A DNA stretch of 64,000 nt from Pseudomonas sp. RSB 5.4 (GTDB taxonomy: Bacteria; Pseudomonadota; Gammaproteobacteria; Pseudomonadales; Pseudomonadaceae): assembly GCF_037126175.1 (NCBI RefSeq), contig NZ_CP146986.1:1454501-1518500 (forward strand). The letters are read 5' to 3'. This document shows positions 33,772 through 42,052 of this stretch, piece by piece. The notes under the pieces are model-generated. The model worked only from the letters and a program-made list of their open reading frames with translations. It was not told the DNA's origin and did not search any database. Made by a program: the position numbers and the translations under genes. Position 1 is the stretch's first letter. Each line of letters begins with the position of its first letter.

Positions 33772-34671
33772 ATGACGTACAGCTCAGACGATATTTTACC
33801 TCCCTTCGAAGCCCTGCAAGCTGCCCTTGCCGCCGCGAGCACAGGTTCCTTCACTGCTGCAGCAGCGGAACTGGAAGTTACACATGCGACCATCAGCCGA
33901 CGTGTGGAAATGGCTGAAAAATGGTTTCAATGCCCCCTGTTCGACCGCCATGCGCGCGGTGTCGCCGTGACGGCCACCGGGCAAATAGCGCTGGCCAAAG
34001 TCGCTCATGCCTTTGACCAACTCAAACAATCGCGACAGCCCCGGCCCGTCGGCCATACTTTGCCCATCGTCAGATTGGCCACTACGCCGTCCTTCGCGCG
34101 TTTCTGGTTGATCCCGCGCCTGACCGAACTCGAAGGTACGACTCAGGATTTACGTCTAGAGCTGCTCACCTCTGCTTTGAATGCCAGCCTTTCCTCAGGG
34201 GAGGTCGATCTGGCCATCAGATACGGGCGCGGACAATGGAATGACGGAGATGAGGAGCCACTATTCGAGGAGTCGCTTTGCCCCGTGGTGTCACCCGAAG
34301 TTCTCGCCATGAACGAACAAACGTTGTCTTTAATACAGGATGCTGCGCTGCTACACACCGGCGACACGACACTGTGGCGAGCGTGGATGAGCCATCATGG
34401 CAAACGCCTGACTTCGAAGCCCATCGACAGGGTGATGGGAGACTACGCCCAGGCAATCGAAGCCGCCCGTTCAGGATTGGGCATCGCACTTTGGAATCCG
34501 GCGATTCACTCTCTTGATGTATTCAACGGACAATTGGTCGCGTTGAATGAATTGAGCTGCCCAAGCCCGCTGAGATTCTTCCTGCTGTCGAAGCCTGGCC
34601 CGGCTCATACACCGCCAATGAGGGTTCGGTCGAGGCTGCTCCGGTTATTGAGTAAAGGTTTCCCTTTTTAA
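33772..34671 (+). CDS. LysR-family transcriptional regulator
   Basis: About 299 aa. The N-terminal winged HTH (residues 12-70: FTAAAAELEVTHATISRRV) is followed by a substrate-binding domain of the GcvA/AmpR-like group (RLATTPSFARFWLIPRL). No signal-peptide or extra domains. The ATG at 33772 is used. GTG 33766 is in frame. The adjacent exported protein on the opposite strand may be a target. Confidence 0.88.
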   Translation: MTYSSDDILPPFEALQAALAAASTGSFTAAAAELEVTHATISRRVEMAEKWFQCPLFDRHARGVAVTATGQIALAKVAHAFDQLKQSRQPRPVGHTLPIVRLATTPSFARFWLIPRLTELEGTTQDLRLELLTSALNASLSSGEVDLAIRYGRGQWNDGDEEPLFEESLCPVVSPEVLAMNEQTLSLIQDAALLHTGDTTLWRAWMSHHGKRLTSKPIDRVMGDYAQAIEAARSGLGIALWNPAIHSLDVFNGQLVALNELSCPSPLRFFLLSKPGPAHTPPMRVRSRLLRLLSKGFPF

Positions 34672-34859
34672 AACCAAGGGACGCAGACGTCCCTTTCGTA
34701 CTTATTCAGGTTCTCCAATGAAGGGCAGCAATGGGTCGACTCAAGCCCTTCACGACAGGCAGAAACCGGCCAATAGCTGCCTGTCGGATCCGACTGAAAT
34801 CGCCCCTTAGCTGCCGGTGAGCAACTAAAGAGTTCGGCCATTGAGGACGTGTGCGCTTC

Positions 34860-35792
34860 TCAAACGAAATCACACAAATCCACTTTGACCTTTGCCGAAT
34901 TCTGTTCGCGTGCTAAAAGCCGTGTTGCCCGCAGATAGCGCCCTCCGTCTAAAACAAGCAATCCAACCGCAGTCCAGATTGGCATATATGTCAGCCACTG
35001 CTCAGCCTTGATCTGCTCGCCCAGGATCAATGCCACTGCGACCATCAGTATCGGCTCAACGTAACCCAGTAAGCCGAACAGGCTGAATGGTAGATGCTTC
35101 CCTGCAACGGTGTAGGACATGAATGCCGCCGAACTGATGACTGCCAACAGTGCAAGCAACAAATACAGATTTGGTACCTGAGTGAACACACCCGGCGTCG
35201 ACCTATCCCCCAATGCAAAATAGGCGGCAACCGGTAGCGTGAGCAAAATGTCAAACCAGAGGCCGCCGAGACTCGCCGTAGAGAGCTTACGCCGCAACAT
35301 GAAATACAGAGGAAAACCGAAGGCAACCAACAGCGTTGACCATGAGATTTTCCCCACTTGATAAAGCTCATTGAGCGCGCCTAGTCCAGCGCAAAGGGCG
35401 GCAATTTTTTGGATTGATGTTAGCTGGTCACCGTAGACAACCTTGCCGAGCATCAGCATTACAAGAGGCAGTAGGAAATAGCCAAGTGAAACATCAAGGC
35501 CATGCCCGTTGAGCGGTGCCCACATGAATAGCCATTGCTGTGTACCCAGCAGAGCGCTGCTCAAGCAAAGTCCGATGAGTAACTGCGGCTTCTGACTAAG
35601 GCGTTGCCAAACGGCCTTTACTTGGCACCATTCTCCGCTAATTATTAAAAAAGCGGTGATACAAGGCAGCATCAGCAGCATGCGCCAGCCAAAAATTTCC
35701 TCTCCATTGAGTGGGGAAAGCAAGGTTGCGTAGTAGTAAAGGGTGGCAAAAAGGCATGATGAAGTAATAGACAGAGCGACACCTTTGAACAA
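34860..35792 (-). CDS. rarD: RarD/EamA-type permease
   Basis: A 310-aa drug/metabolite-transporter protein with ten predicted spans. KGVALSITSSCLFATLYYYATLL and the GEEIFGWRMLLMLPC motif are typical of RarD. The start is TTG at 35792 with TGGAGG 4 bp upstream. Substrate unknown. Confidence 0.85.
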   Translation of the reverse strand: MFKGVALSITSSCLFATLYYYATLLSPLNGEEIFGWRMLLMLPCITAFLIISGEWCQVKAVWQRLSQKPQLLIGLCLSSALLGTQQWLFMWAPLNGHGLDVSLGYFLLPLVMLMLGKVVYGDQLTSIQKIAALCAGLGALNELYQVGKISWSTLLVAFGFPLYFMLRRKLSTASLGGLWFDILLTLPVAAYFALGDRSTPGVFTQVPNLYLLLALLAVISSAAFMSYTVAGKHLPFSLFGLLGYVEPILMVAVALILGEQIKAEQWLTYMPIWTAVGLLVLDGGRYLRATRLLAREQNSAKVKVDLCDFV

Positions 35793-35831
35793 GGGGCCTC
35801 CATTTGTTTGAAGTGGGAATTAATCAGACGG

Positions 35832-36758
35832 TCAAATAGCCCATGGGGGCGCGGGGATAAATTTTGACTCGATCCATTGTTTGAAGGCTATTACTACGGC
35901 GCTGGGAAACTTAGCTGACGGCCTAACCAGGTAAACCCCTCCGGCGGTGTCCAGCTGCCAGTCCGGGAGAACATGAAGCAACTTTCCGGCCGCAATGTCA
36001 TGACGCATCAACCATTCGCCAGCACCCAGTATTCCTGAATCAGCGCAAGCCGCGGCAAGTAATGATTCGCTGTCGTTGGCCGTCAGGTTTCCTTTTGGCG
36101 AGACGGTCTGAAATTTGCTGCCGCGATAAAGTCTCCACTGCGGAAAAGACGCAAGACCACTGAAGCGAAGGCAATTGTGCTCGATTAGATCGTGTGGGTT
36201 TTCGGGCATGCCGTGCTTTTCGATGTAAGCCGGCGAAGCACACAGAATCCGGCGATGCTCACTTAGTTGCGTGGCTATTAGTCGGTTGTCTTCCAATTCT
36301 CCGATTCGGATCGCAACGTCAAATCCTTCGTCAATGATGTCGACCAGACGTTCGCTATAGTCTGCGAGAATCGAAACGTGCGGATGATCCCTGAGAAACT
36401 CCGGCAACATCGGGCCAAGCCAACGCCGTCCCATAGCTGCCGGCAGTGCGAGTCGCAATGTACCTCGAACTTCGCTGGCACCTTCCGCCGCCTGCTGCTG
36501 CGCTTCATCCATCAGGCCTATGGCCGCGCGCAGACGTTCCTCAAGCTTGGCGCCTACTTGCGTAATTCGAACCTGCCGGGTTGAGCGCTCGACGAGACGG
36601 ACACCGAGGCGCTTTTCCATCGCGGCCAGTCGTTTCGAGACGATGGTAGGATGTCGCTGCAGAAGCCGGCCTGCAGCGACAAAGGAGCCTTGCGAGGCAA
36701 CTGCAAGAAACGCAGCGATTTCGTCACTGTGCTGATTATTCAGAACGTCAAGATTCAT
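35832..36758 (-). CDS. LysR-family transcriptional regulator
   Basis: A 308-aa regulator. The HTH is at residues 15-70 (QGSFVAAGRLLQRHPTIVSKRLAAMEKRLG, in parts) and the effector domain is of the CrgA/DmlR type. Its ATG overlaps the stop of the quinone oxidoreductase gene by 4 bp, so the two share a transcript. Many LysR genes instead diverge from their target. Confidence 0.9.
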   Translation of the reverse strand: MNLDVLNNQHSDEIAAFLAVASQGSFVAAGRLLQRHPTIVSKRLAAMEKRLGVRLVERSTRQVRITQVGAKLEERLRAAIGLMDEAQQQAAEGASEVRGTLRLALPAAMGRRWLGPMLPEFLRDHPHVSILADYSERLVDIIDEGFDVAIRIGELEDNRLIATQLSEHRRILCASPAYIEKHGMPENPHDLIEHNCLRFSGLASFPQWRLYRGSKFQTVSPKGNLTANDSESLLAAACADSGILGAGEWLMRHDIAAGKLLHVLPDWQLDTAGGVYLVRPSAKFPSAVVIAFKQWIESKFIPAPPWAI

Positions 36759-37729
36759 GGTTTTAGAATGATAGCCCCTGATGACTGCCCCGACTCCAAC
36801 GCTGTATGCGCCTGCGATGCATCTTTCAGAGCGTAGCTGGCCCAGATCCGGGGCTTGATAATACCCGCCCCTACAGCTGCCACCACATCCTGTGCCCGCT
36901 CTTGGTACTCAGAGGCGCTGGCGGTGTGCGCTGCCAGCGATGGGCGTGTCAGGAACAGCGAACCTTTAGCGTTGAGCGTTGACAACTCCACAGCCGAGGG
37001 CGCACCTGACGAAGCCCCGAACGAGACCATCAGCCCGCGTGGCCGGAGGCTATCCAAAGACGCCTCGAAAGAAGCACGTCCGATTGGGTCGTAGACAACA
37101 TCGACCTTTCTGCCTTGGGTAATACGACTGACCTCGGATGCCAGGCTGTTGGCGTCGAACACCAGAACTTCATCACAACCCGATGTCTGTGCTTTTTCGA
37201 CACTGGCCTGTTTTGAAACCACACCGATCACTGTCGCCCCGAGGTGCTTGGCCCATGGCACCATGATCTCCCCCAATCCTCCCGCCACACCATAAATCAG
37301 GACAGTTGTGCCCTGAGCGACAGGATAGGTGGTTTTTAACAGGTACTGCGCTGTGATGCCCTTGAACATGACAGCGGCGGCATCATCGAACGACAAGGCG
37401 TCTGGTATCTTCACCAGCCGTTCGGCCGGATAAAGTCGGGCCGACGCATATGAGCCAATTGGGCCGGTGGCATAAGCGACACGATCGCCAACGTGCACGT
37501 TGCTGACACCTTCACCAATGATGACGACCCGTCCGGCTCCCTCCAATCCGAGTCCGGATGGCAGCGCAACAGGCACTAGGCCCTTGCGTTGAGTCACGTC
37601 GAGGAAGTTGACCCCAACGGCCTCCTGTTCAATCCAAACCTCGCCTGGCCCTGGCAATTGTTCACTCAGCGGTTCCAGGTTCAACACCTCAGGCGCGCCG
37701 AACTGGTTAAAGCGGATAGCGGATACCAT
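36755..37729 (-). CDS. NADPH:quinone oxidoreductase-like protein
   Basis: About 324 aa. A zinc-free medium-chain reductase of the QOR family, with GVNFLDVTQRKGL, the NADPH site YGVAGGLGEI (an AxxGxxG variant) and VFDANSLASEVS. The start at 37729 (MVSAIRF) has GGAGGAAACGACC upstream. It is followed in the same operon by a LysR regulator. Confidence 0.88.
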   Translation of the reverse strand: MVSAIRFNQFGAPEVLNLEPLSEQLPGPGEVWIEQEAVGVNFLDVTQRKGLVPVALPSGLGLEGAGRVVIIGEGVSNVHVGDRVAYATGPIGSYASARLYPAERLVKIPDALSFDDAAAVMFKGITAQYLLKTTYPVAQGTTVLIYGVAGGLGEIMVPWAKHLGATVIGVVSKQASVEKAQTSGCDEVLVFDANSLASEVSRITQGRKVDVVYDPIGRASFEASLDSLRPRGLMVSFGASSGAPSAVELSTLNAKGSLFLTRPSLAAHTASASEYQERAQDVVAAVGAGIIKPRIWASYALKDASQAHTALESGQSSGAIILKP

Positions 37730-37966
37730 GGTCGTTTCCTCCAGAGTCAGAAGCTGTTTCCAAACAGATGCCGCTAGTGTGAGAACTGATCCTCTAATGA
37801 ACAAGATGGGCTGATTGCAGAACATTAATGCATAGATTGCAGCAATAACATCCTTGAATTAGGTACTGCGTATAGCGATGAGGGACGAAGCAAAGCTGAA
37901 GGTACCGAGGTAGTCACTACGTGTCCGCAACGAGTCGAAGCAATCGTTCACGAATGGCTGGTATTG

Positions 37967-37980
37967 GCCAAAAGCGGACA
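37967..37980 (-). repeat. Dispersed repeat element, copy 1
   Basis: GTCCGCTTTTGGCC on the minus strand, an exact 14-bp match to 45917-45930. Related, less exact forms occur near 39363-39413 and 41909-41925. It lies in an intergenic region. Confidence 0.5.
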
Positions 37981-38012
37981 CTTGATTCCGGGGTCGCTCA
38001 GCGATCCATCGG

Positions 38013-38528
38013 TCATTCAGAAATGGATATACCGGCATGAAGTAGCGCCGCGATAATAAACGGAGACTTTTTCTCCAGATACTCAGCCATCCCACCAGTG
38101 TTGCTCGACTCCAACTGAAACTTCAGCGCTTCATACTGCTGGCGGATCGAGGCATCGCGCCTAAGCAAATCTCTGAACCCAAGCATCTGGGTGATCGTAA
38201 GGTGGCCACGGGTACAAGCGTGGAGCTTGTGCGTGCGAACCCCATCCACATTACGCCGATAGAAATGATGCCCTTGCGATAGATCACTTCCTCGTACATA
38301 TCCCAAACCCATCAACACCTCGTCCCGCGCCGAGGCATTGCGATGATCGTGAACCTCGATGAGCACATCGATCTCCGGCTTCGCCGCGAGTTTTGGAACA
38401 GAGGTGCTTCCAACGTGGTGGATGGCAAGCAGTTCATCGCCAAAGGCCGAAGCGATGAGTGATTTGTCTGCCAGAAAACGAGCGGGCCAAGTGGGATTGT
38501 AGGGAGTGATCTTGCTGGTCAACGCCAT
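38013..38528 (-). CDS. GrpB family protein (UPF0157)
   Basis: A 171-aa protein of the GrpB/UPF0157 nucleotidyltransferase-like group: IHHVGSTSVPKLAAKPEIDVLIEV (in parts) holds the GSTSVP and D-x-D-like positions, and HKLHAC the conserved His. Function unproven, sometimes CoaE-linked. Stands alone. Confidence 0.87.
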   Translation of the reverse strand: MALTSKITPYNPTWPARFLADKSLIASAFGDELLAIHHVGSTSVPKLAAKPEIDVLIEVHDHRNASARDEVLMGLGYVRGSDLSQGHHFYRRNVDGVRTHKLHACTRGHLTITQMLGFRDLLRRDASIRQQYEALKFQLESSNTGGMAEYLEKKSPFIIAALLHAGISISE

Positions 38529-38808
38529 GTCCGTTCCTTGGCGACTAATATCTAAAGCACCGAATTTTCCGTCAAAACATCTGCATCCGCCAGCGACTGA
38601 TAACGAAACCTCGGCATTACGGCGATTTAGTAGATCGAATTAGCATCTGGTCGAGGTTGGGTAGCTGTCCTGTCCAGCGTCTGCGTCTGGCCGGTTGCCG
38701 TCCTTTTCAAGACAGATAAAAAGCCAAAAGCGACTTTTCGATATGCCTTAGAAATACAGGAAGATTCAGGTCAGTTTGAATTATCCGTTACAGCAAACCG
38801 GATCTAGA

Positions 38809-39120
38809 TTATTTTTTATTTAGCGTTTTTAACCAAGTTGTCACTAGGGCCGCTCCGGCCAGTACGACTGCCGTGCCGAATTGCTCTGCTGATTTTTTTC
38901 CAAACTCCGCAATTTTATCCGAGCACGCAAGACAGAATTCGTCATCGTACATGTCGCCTCCTCTTGCATAGTCTCTACATGCTGGAGCGCGACAAATGTA
39001 AATGTCTTTACGGCAGTTACTGCATGCGCACTTATCTCTTCGAACGCTATTTATTTCAGTAACTTCCGGAGTCATAACTTCTTCACAGAAAGGACATTTT
39101 CCTTTGTCTTTAAAGCTCAT
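38809..39120 (-). CDS. Cys-rich zinc-ribbon protein with C-terminal membrane helix
   Basis: A 103-aa protein with CPFC, CACSNC, CRAPAC and CLAC, giving about ten cysteines, enough for two zinc sites. A hydrophobic helix near the C-terminus (FGTAVVLAGAALVTTWL) is followed by Lys. The gene and its flanks are clearly more AT-rich than their neighbours, suggesting transfer. GGAGGCG precedes the ATG. No family recognised. Confidence 0.7.
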   Translation of the reverse strand: MSFKDKGKCPFCEEVMTPEVTEINSVRRDKCACSNCRKDIYICRAPACRDYARGGDMYDDEFCLACSDKIAEFGKKSAEQFGTAVVLAGAALVTTWLKTLNKK

Positions 39121-39640
39121 AATACTAACGCCTCCTATTTTTATATTAGGCCTCGACGAAATTACCAGATTGAGGCTTGGCGAACATCACCCTTTAGAAA
39201 CGTGCAATTTTAACTCATGGATTGCCGGCCGCACCAGTTGTCTGGTATCAGTTGAACCGCGCCCCCCATAAACCGTAAGGATGTTAAGACAGCACTTCTT
39301 GGTGATGCAACTCCGCTCTGGCAGTGAGTCGCCCCTAATATCCTAGACATCTTCGACCGACTGCTTTTGGCCGTTAGCGGACTTTTGCGAACGTCCGTTT
39401 TTAGCCGAAAGCAACCAGTTGAGGCTATGTCTAGTCGCTGCCAAGGGGAGCCCGTTCATAGGCTAACTCACTCAACCATGAGCCGCGCAGGCCATATCGG
39501 TAGGTGACCCAAACATCGATTGACGACCCTTTTTTCGCGAACATTTAGACTGAGGCACTAACAGCCCTTTGCCGCTTATTATTGGAATCCCATTTGTCGG
39601 GGGCTGATTGAGCCCTGCTGATGAGTTCTGAAAGCCCCTC
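39121..39640. other. Non-coding stretch with dispersed-repeat relics
   Basis: About 520 bp with no supported gene. It holds a diverged form of the Pseudomonas GCTTTTGGCC element, arranged as an inverted pair (around 39363-39378 and 39399-39413). Confidence 0.4.
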
Positions 39641-39988
39641 CTACAGCCCCAGATCTCGATCAAGCTGATCAGCTTTCATCTCATCAGAGGCAAAACCGTT
39701 CTTCATCACGTGCAATTGCAGATGGTCGCGCAAATGCATTCTCAGGCGAGATCGAAGCTCGACGTAACTTTCAGTTGGGCCAGCGTCGATATGATGACGT
39801 TTCAGAGCATCACGTAGCACTCTGATGCTCTCAGCGCCGATCACTGACGCGTGCAGCCGCACGATAGGATCAAGGCCAGGGATTCTCTTGAAACTGGCGA
39901 CCGCCTCTTCAAGCAGTCACGCAAACGACACCTTGCTACATGCCTGCTGCGCCGAGCGCCAAACCTTAAACTCAATCTCATCGTCCAT
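39641..39988 (-). pseudogene. Hypothetical gene with in-frame TGA
   Basis: A 116-codon frame starting at ATG 39988, with GGAG 7 bp upstream, reads MDDEIEFKVWRSAQQACSKV, then SFA, then TGA at 39919-39917. It stays open in the same frame with protein-like sequence (LLEEAVASFKRIPGLDPIV) to 39641. A CGA-to-TGA change of an Arg codon would explain it. A restart at GTG 39862 could still give a 73-aa protein. Family not recognised. Confidence 0.55.
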
Positions 39989-40390
39989 CTGCTCTCTCCA
40001 GTTGATCTGCGGACTGACTCGCACGAATTTGTCCGACACGGGAATTTTTTCAAAAAAAAGACCATGAATTTGAAATCAAACGGGTTAGCAGCGGCTTTCA
40101 GCCGCTAAAGGACGATTTTGCTGTACACATGAGGCCGCCATACACCGGCGTCAGCCAAGATAAGTCGCAAGGAAAAGCCAGAAGCAAGAGCACAGCAACA
40201 GCGAAAAACCACATAGGTTGTCCAGGAAGACCGGTGAACGGAGAGGCGCCAAGATCGCTGCTTTTCTGTTGTCCTCAAATATAAAGATCCGTCGCACAAA
40301 AAATTTTTCAAGGGGCGAAAAAAAATAAATTTTCATCAAGCATGAAAAAAGGAAGGCGATATAGCTGCGGACACGCTTGCGACCACGCCT

Positions 40391-41611
40391 TTGAGGACTC
40401 CCAAGAACGAGATCGCTCGCTATCCATTGTTGTTCAGCCTTTACGGAATCGATTACGTGACTGAAGTGAAACCTCTCACCTTCAAGCAAGCATTGAAAAA
40501 AAATCTAAAACGCATCCTCTCCCACTGGCCTCAGTTGACCGTCTTTCTGGGTGGACTTGGCACGCTGCTGGGGATTTACACGATATCGACCTACACGACA
40601 GCCATCGGTCGTCCTGACCTGATGGCGGCAGCGCTTGCCGCGAAATCAGATCTGGTTACGTGGCTAGCTATTGTGGCTCTCGTGGTAACCGCTTACTTCG
40701 TGGTACTCATGACCACCGGCATTCTGTTTGGCCTCTCGGTGTCATTGTTCAACGATAGCCCTAACCTTCAACCCGAGATTGTGAAGGTGTTTTTCTGGCC
40801 GGTGTTGCTTGGCATAGCCACACTAATGGCCTTGATATTCGAAGCCCAAAATTTAAACGACTGGGATCGGTTGGCCTTCTTGGTAGCGTTTGTCGTTATC
40901 ACGATTCCAGCGTTGCATCTCAGTCCAAAATTCAGACTCGCTTTGGACTTGTGCGCAACCTCCGCAGCGCCCGGAAAACCGAATAGCAGAGCATCCCGCA
41001 TTTTCCTGCTAGCCATGCTGGCCTTTGTACTTGTTGCTGCCGTTGTATCGGCTGTGCTCCCTGTTAGCCTCATCCTTAGAGCCTACACCGGTGAGGACTC
41101 CCCTGAAGCGCTAATCAAACTCATGCTGATATCGATATTTTCCGCCGGTCTGACACTAATGCCTGCGATGGTTTTTTATGTCAGTAAGGCCGATCTATTC
41201 AAACGGATCTCACAGTGCATTGCTCTGGCCTTAGCGATCCTCGTAATTGTCATCGGCGTATCGCCTGGAGGCACTCAGACCATCGTTTACTCGTCAGCAT
41301 CCCTCATGAAGGTTCGTGACCAATCGGAAGCCAAATTTTTGCTGACCGAAAACTATGCTGCAGAGGATTTCGCCTCAGAAACCTGGGGCCATGTAGAAAC
41401 CTTGCGTAATCAGCCTCTCGTATCAGCATTCCCGCTTTTTTCATTTGGAGAGGTGTTGTTGCTGTGTCCGGTCAAATTGATCAAGACTGAACTCAAGAAC
41501 TGGCCTACAGAATCGGCGTCTTGCGTCGCTACAAAAAATAGCAAAGCTATCCGAATGCCAGGCAATATAAAAGTGTCGCAGGAGTCATCAAAACCAGTGT
41601 CGGCGACCTGA
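40391..41611 (+). CDS. Hypothetical multi-spanning membrane protein
   Basis: A 406-aa protein with about seven hydrophobic segments between residues 45 and 290 and a soluble C-terminal domain of about 110 residues containing CPVKLIK and CVATKN. I do not recognise a family. The upstream DNA (40290-40340) is AT-rich. A terminator follows at 41727. Confidence 0.65.
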   Translation: MRTPKNEIARYPLLFSLYGIDYVTEVKPLTFKQALKKNLKRILSHWPQLTVFLGGLGTLLGIYTISTYTTAIGRPDLMAAALAAKSDLVTWLAIVALVVTAYFVVLMTTGILFGLSVSLFNDSPNLQPEIVKVFFWPVLLGIATLMALIFEAQNLNDWDRLAFLVAFVVITIPALHLSPKFRLALDLCATSAAPGKPNSRASRIFLLAMLAFVLVAAVVSAVLPVSLILRAYTGEDSPEALIKLMLISIFSAGLTLMPAMVFYVSKADLFKRISQCIALALAILVIVIGVSPGGTQTIVYSSASLMKVRDQSEAKFLLTENYAAEDFASETWGHVETLRNQPLVSAFPLFSFGEVLLLCPVKLIKTELKNWPTESASCVATKNSKAIRMPGNIKVSQESSKPVSAT

Positions 41612-41726
41612 GAACGCTAGACAACAAAAGAGAAATGGCCCTATCCATATGTTGAATGATGGATAGCCGCCTGCTCTTTCAGAGACGCGTGCGCAACCCT
41701 GAGTTTTTGTCCAGCTCATGAACATG

Positions 41727-41767
41727 AAAAGTCCTGAAGGTCAGAACTGCAGGACTTTTCTTTCTTT
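41727..41767 (+). terminator. Rho-independent terminator
   Basis: The perfect 10-bp stem AAAAGTCCTG / CAGGACTTTT (41727-41736 with 41750-41759), with a TTTTCTTTCTTT tail, lies 116 bp downstream of the membrane-protein gene. Confidence 0.75.
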
Positions 41768-42052
41768 ACGACAGTTGGAAAGGTCTGGGGATTTATGCTG
41801 CACGCTGACCTGGAGTGCGATCTGAACCATCAGTGGCAAGGGCCTGCCTCTGCGGGGCACGGCTGACACCATCATATTCCAGCTCTTTTTTCCAAGACAG
41901 TCACGACCGTTTTCGGCCATAAGCGGTCGCTCACGGAAGCCCGTGGCACTCCCAAACGGCCCGTGATTTCGAGAATGAACTGCACATTCACATGTGCACA
42001 TTTCGGGTAACGGACTACTCTTTTCAGATTTGAATGAAATGGAGAGTCATGG
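41768..42052. other. Upstream region of sulfatase gene
   Basis: No ORF is supported. It contains a dispersed-repeat-like sequence (TTTTCGGCCATAAGCGGTC near 41911) and the palindrome described separately. Confidence 0.4.
41981..41998. promoter_or_regulatory. Palindromic operator candidate upstream of sulfatase
   Basis: TGCACAT-TCAC-ATGTGCA is a perfect 7-bp dyad with a 4-base centre, 54 bp before the sulfatase ATG. Its position suits a repressor or activator site for the sulfatase-maturase pair. The binding protein is unknown. Confidence 0.5.

Noticed and set aside
39851..40108. Plus-strand frame beginning MQPHDRIKA
   Set aside because: It is antisense to the TGA-interrupted gene, which has a better start signal and more native sequence.
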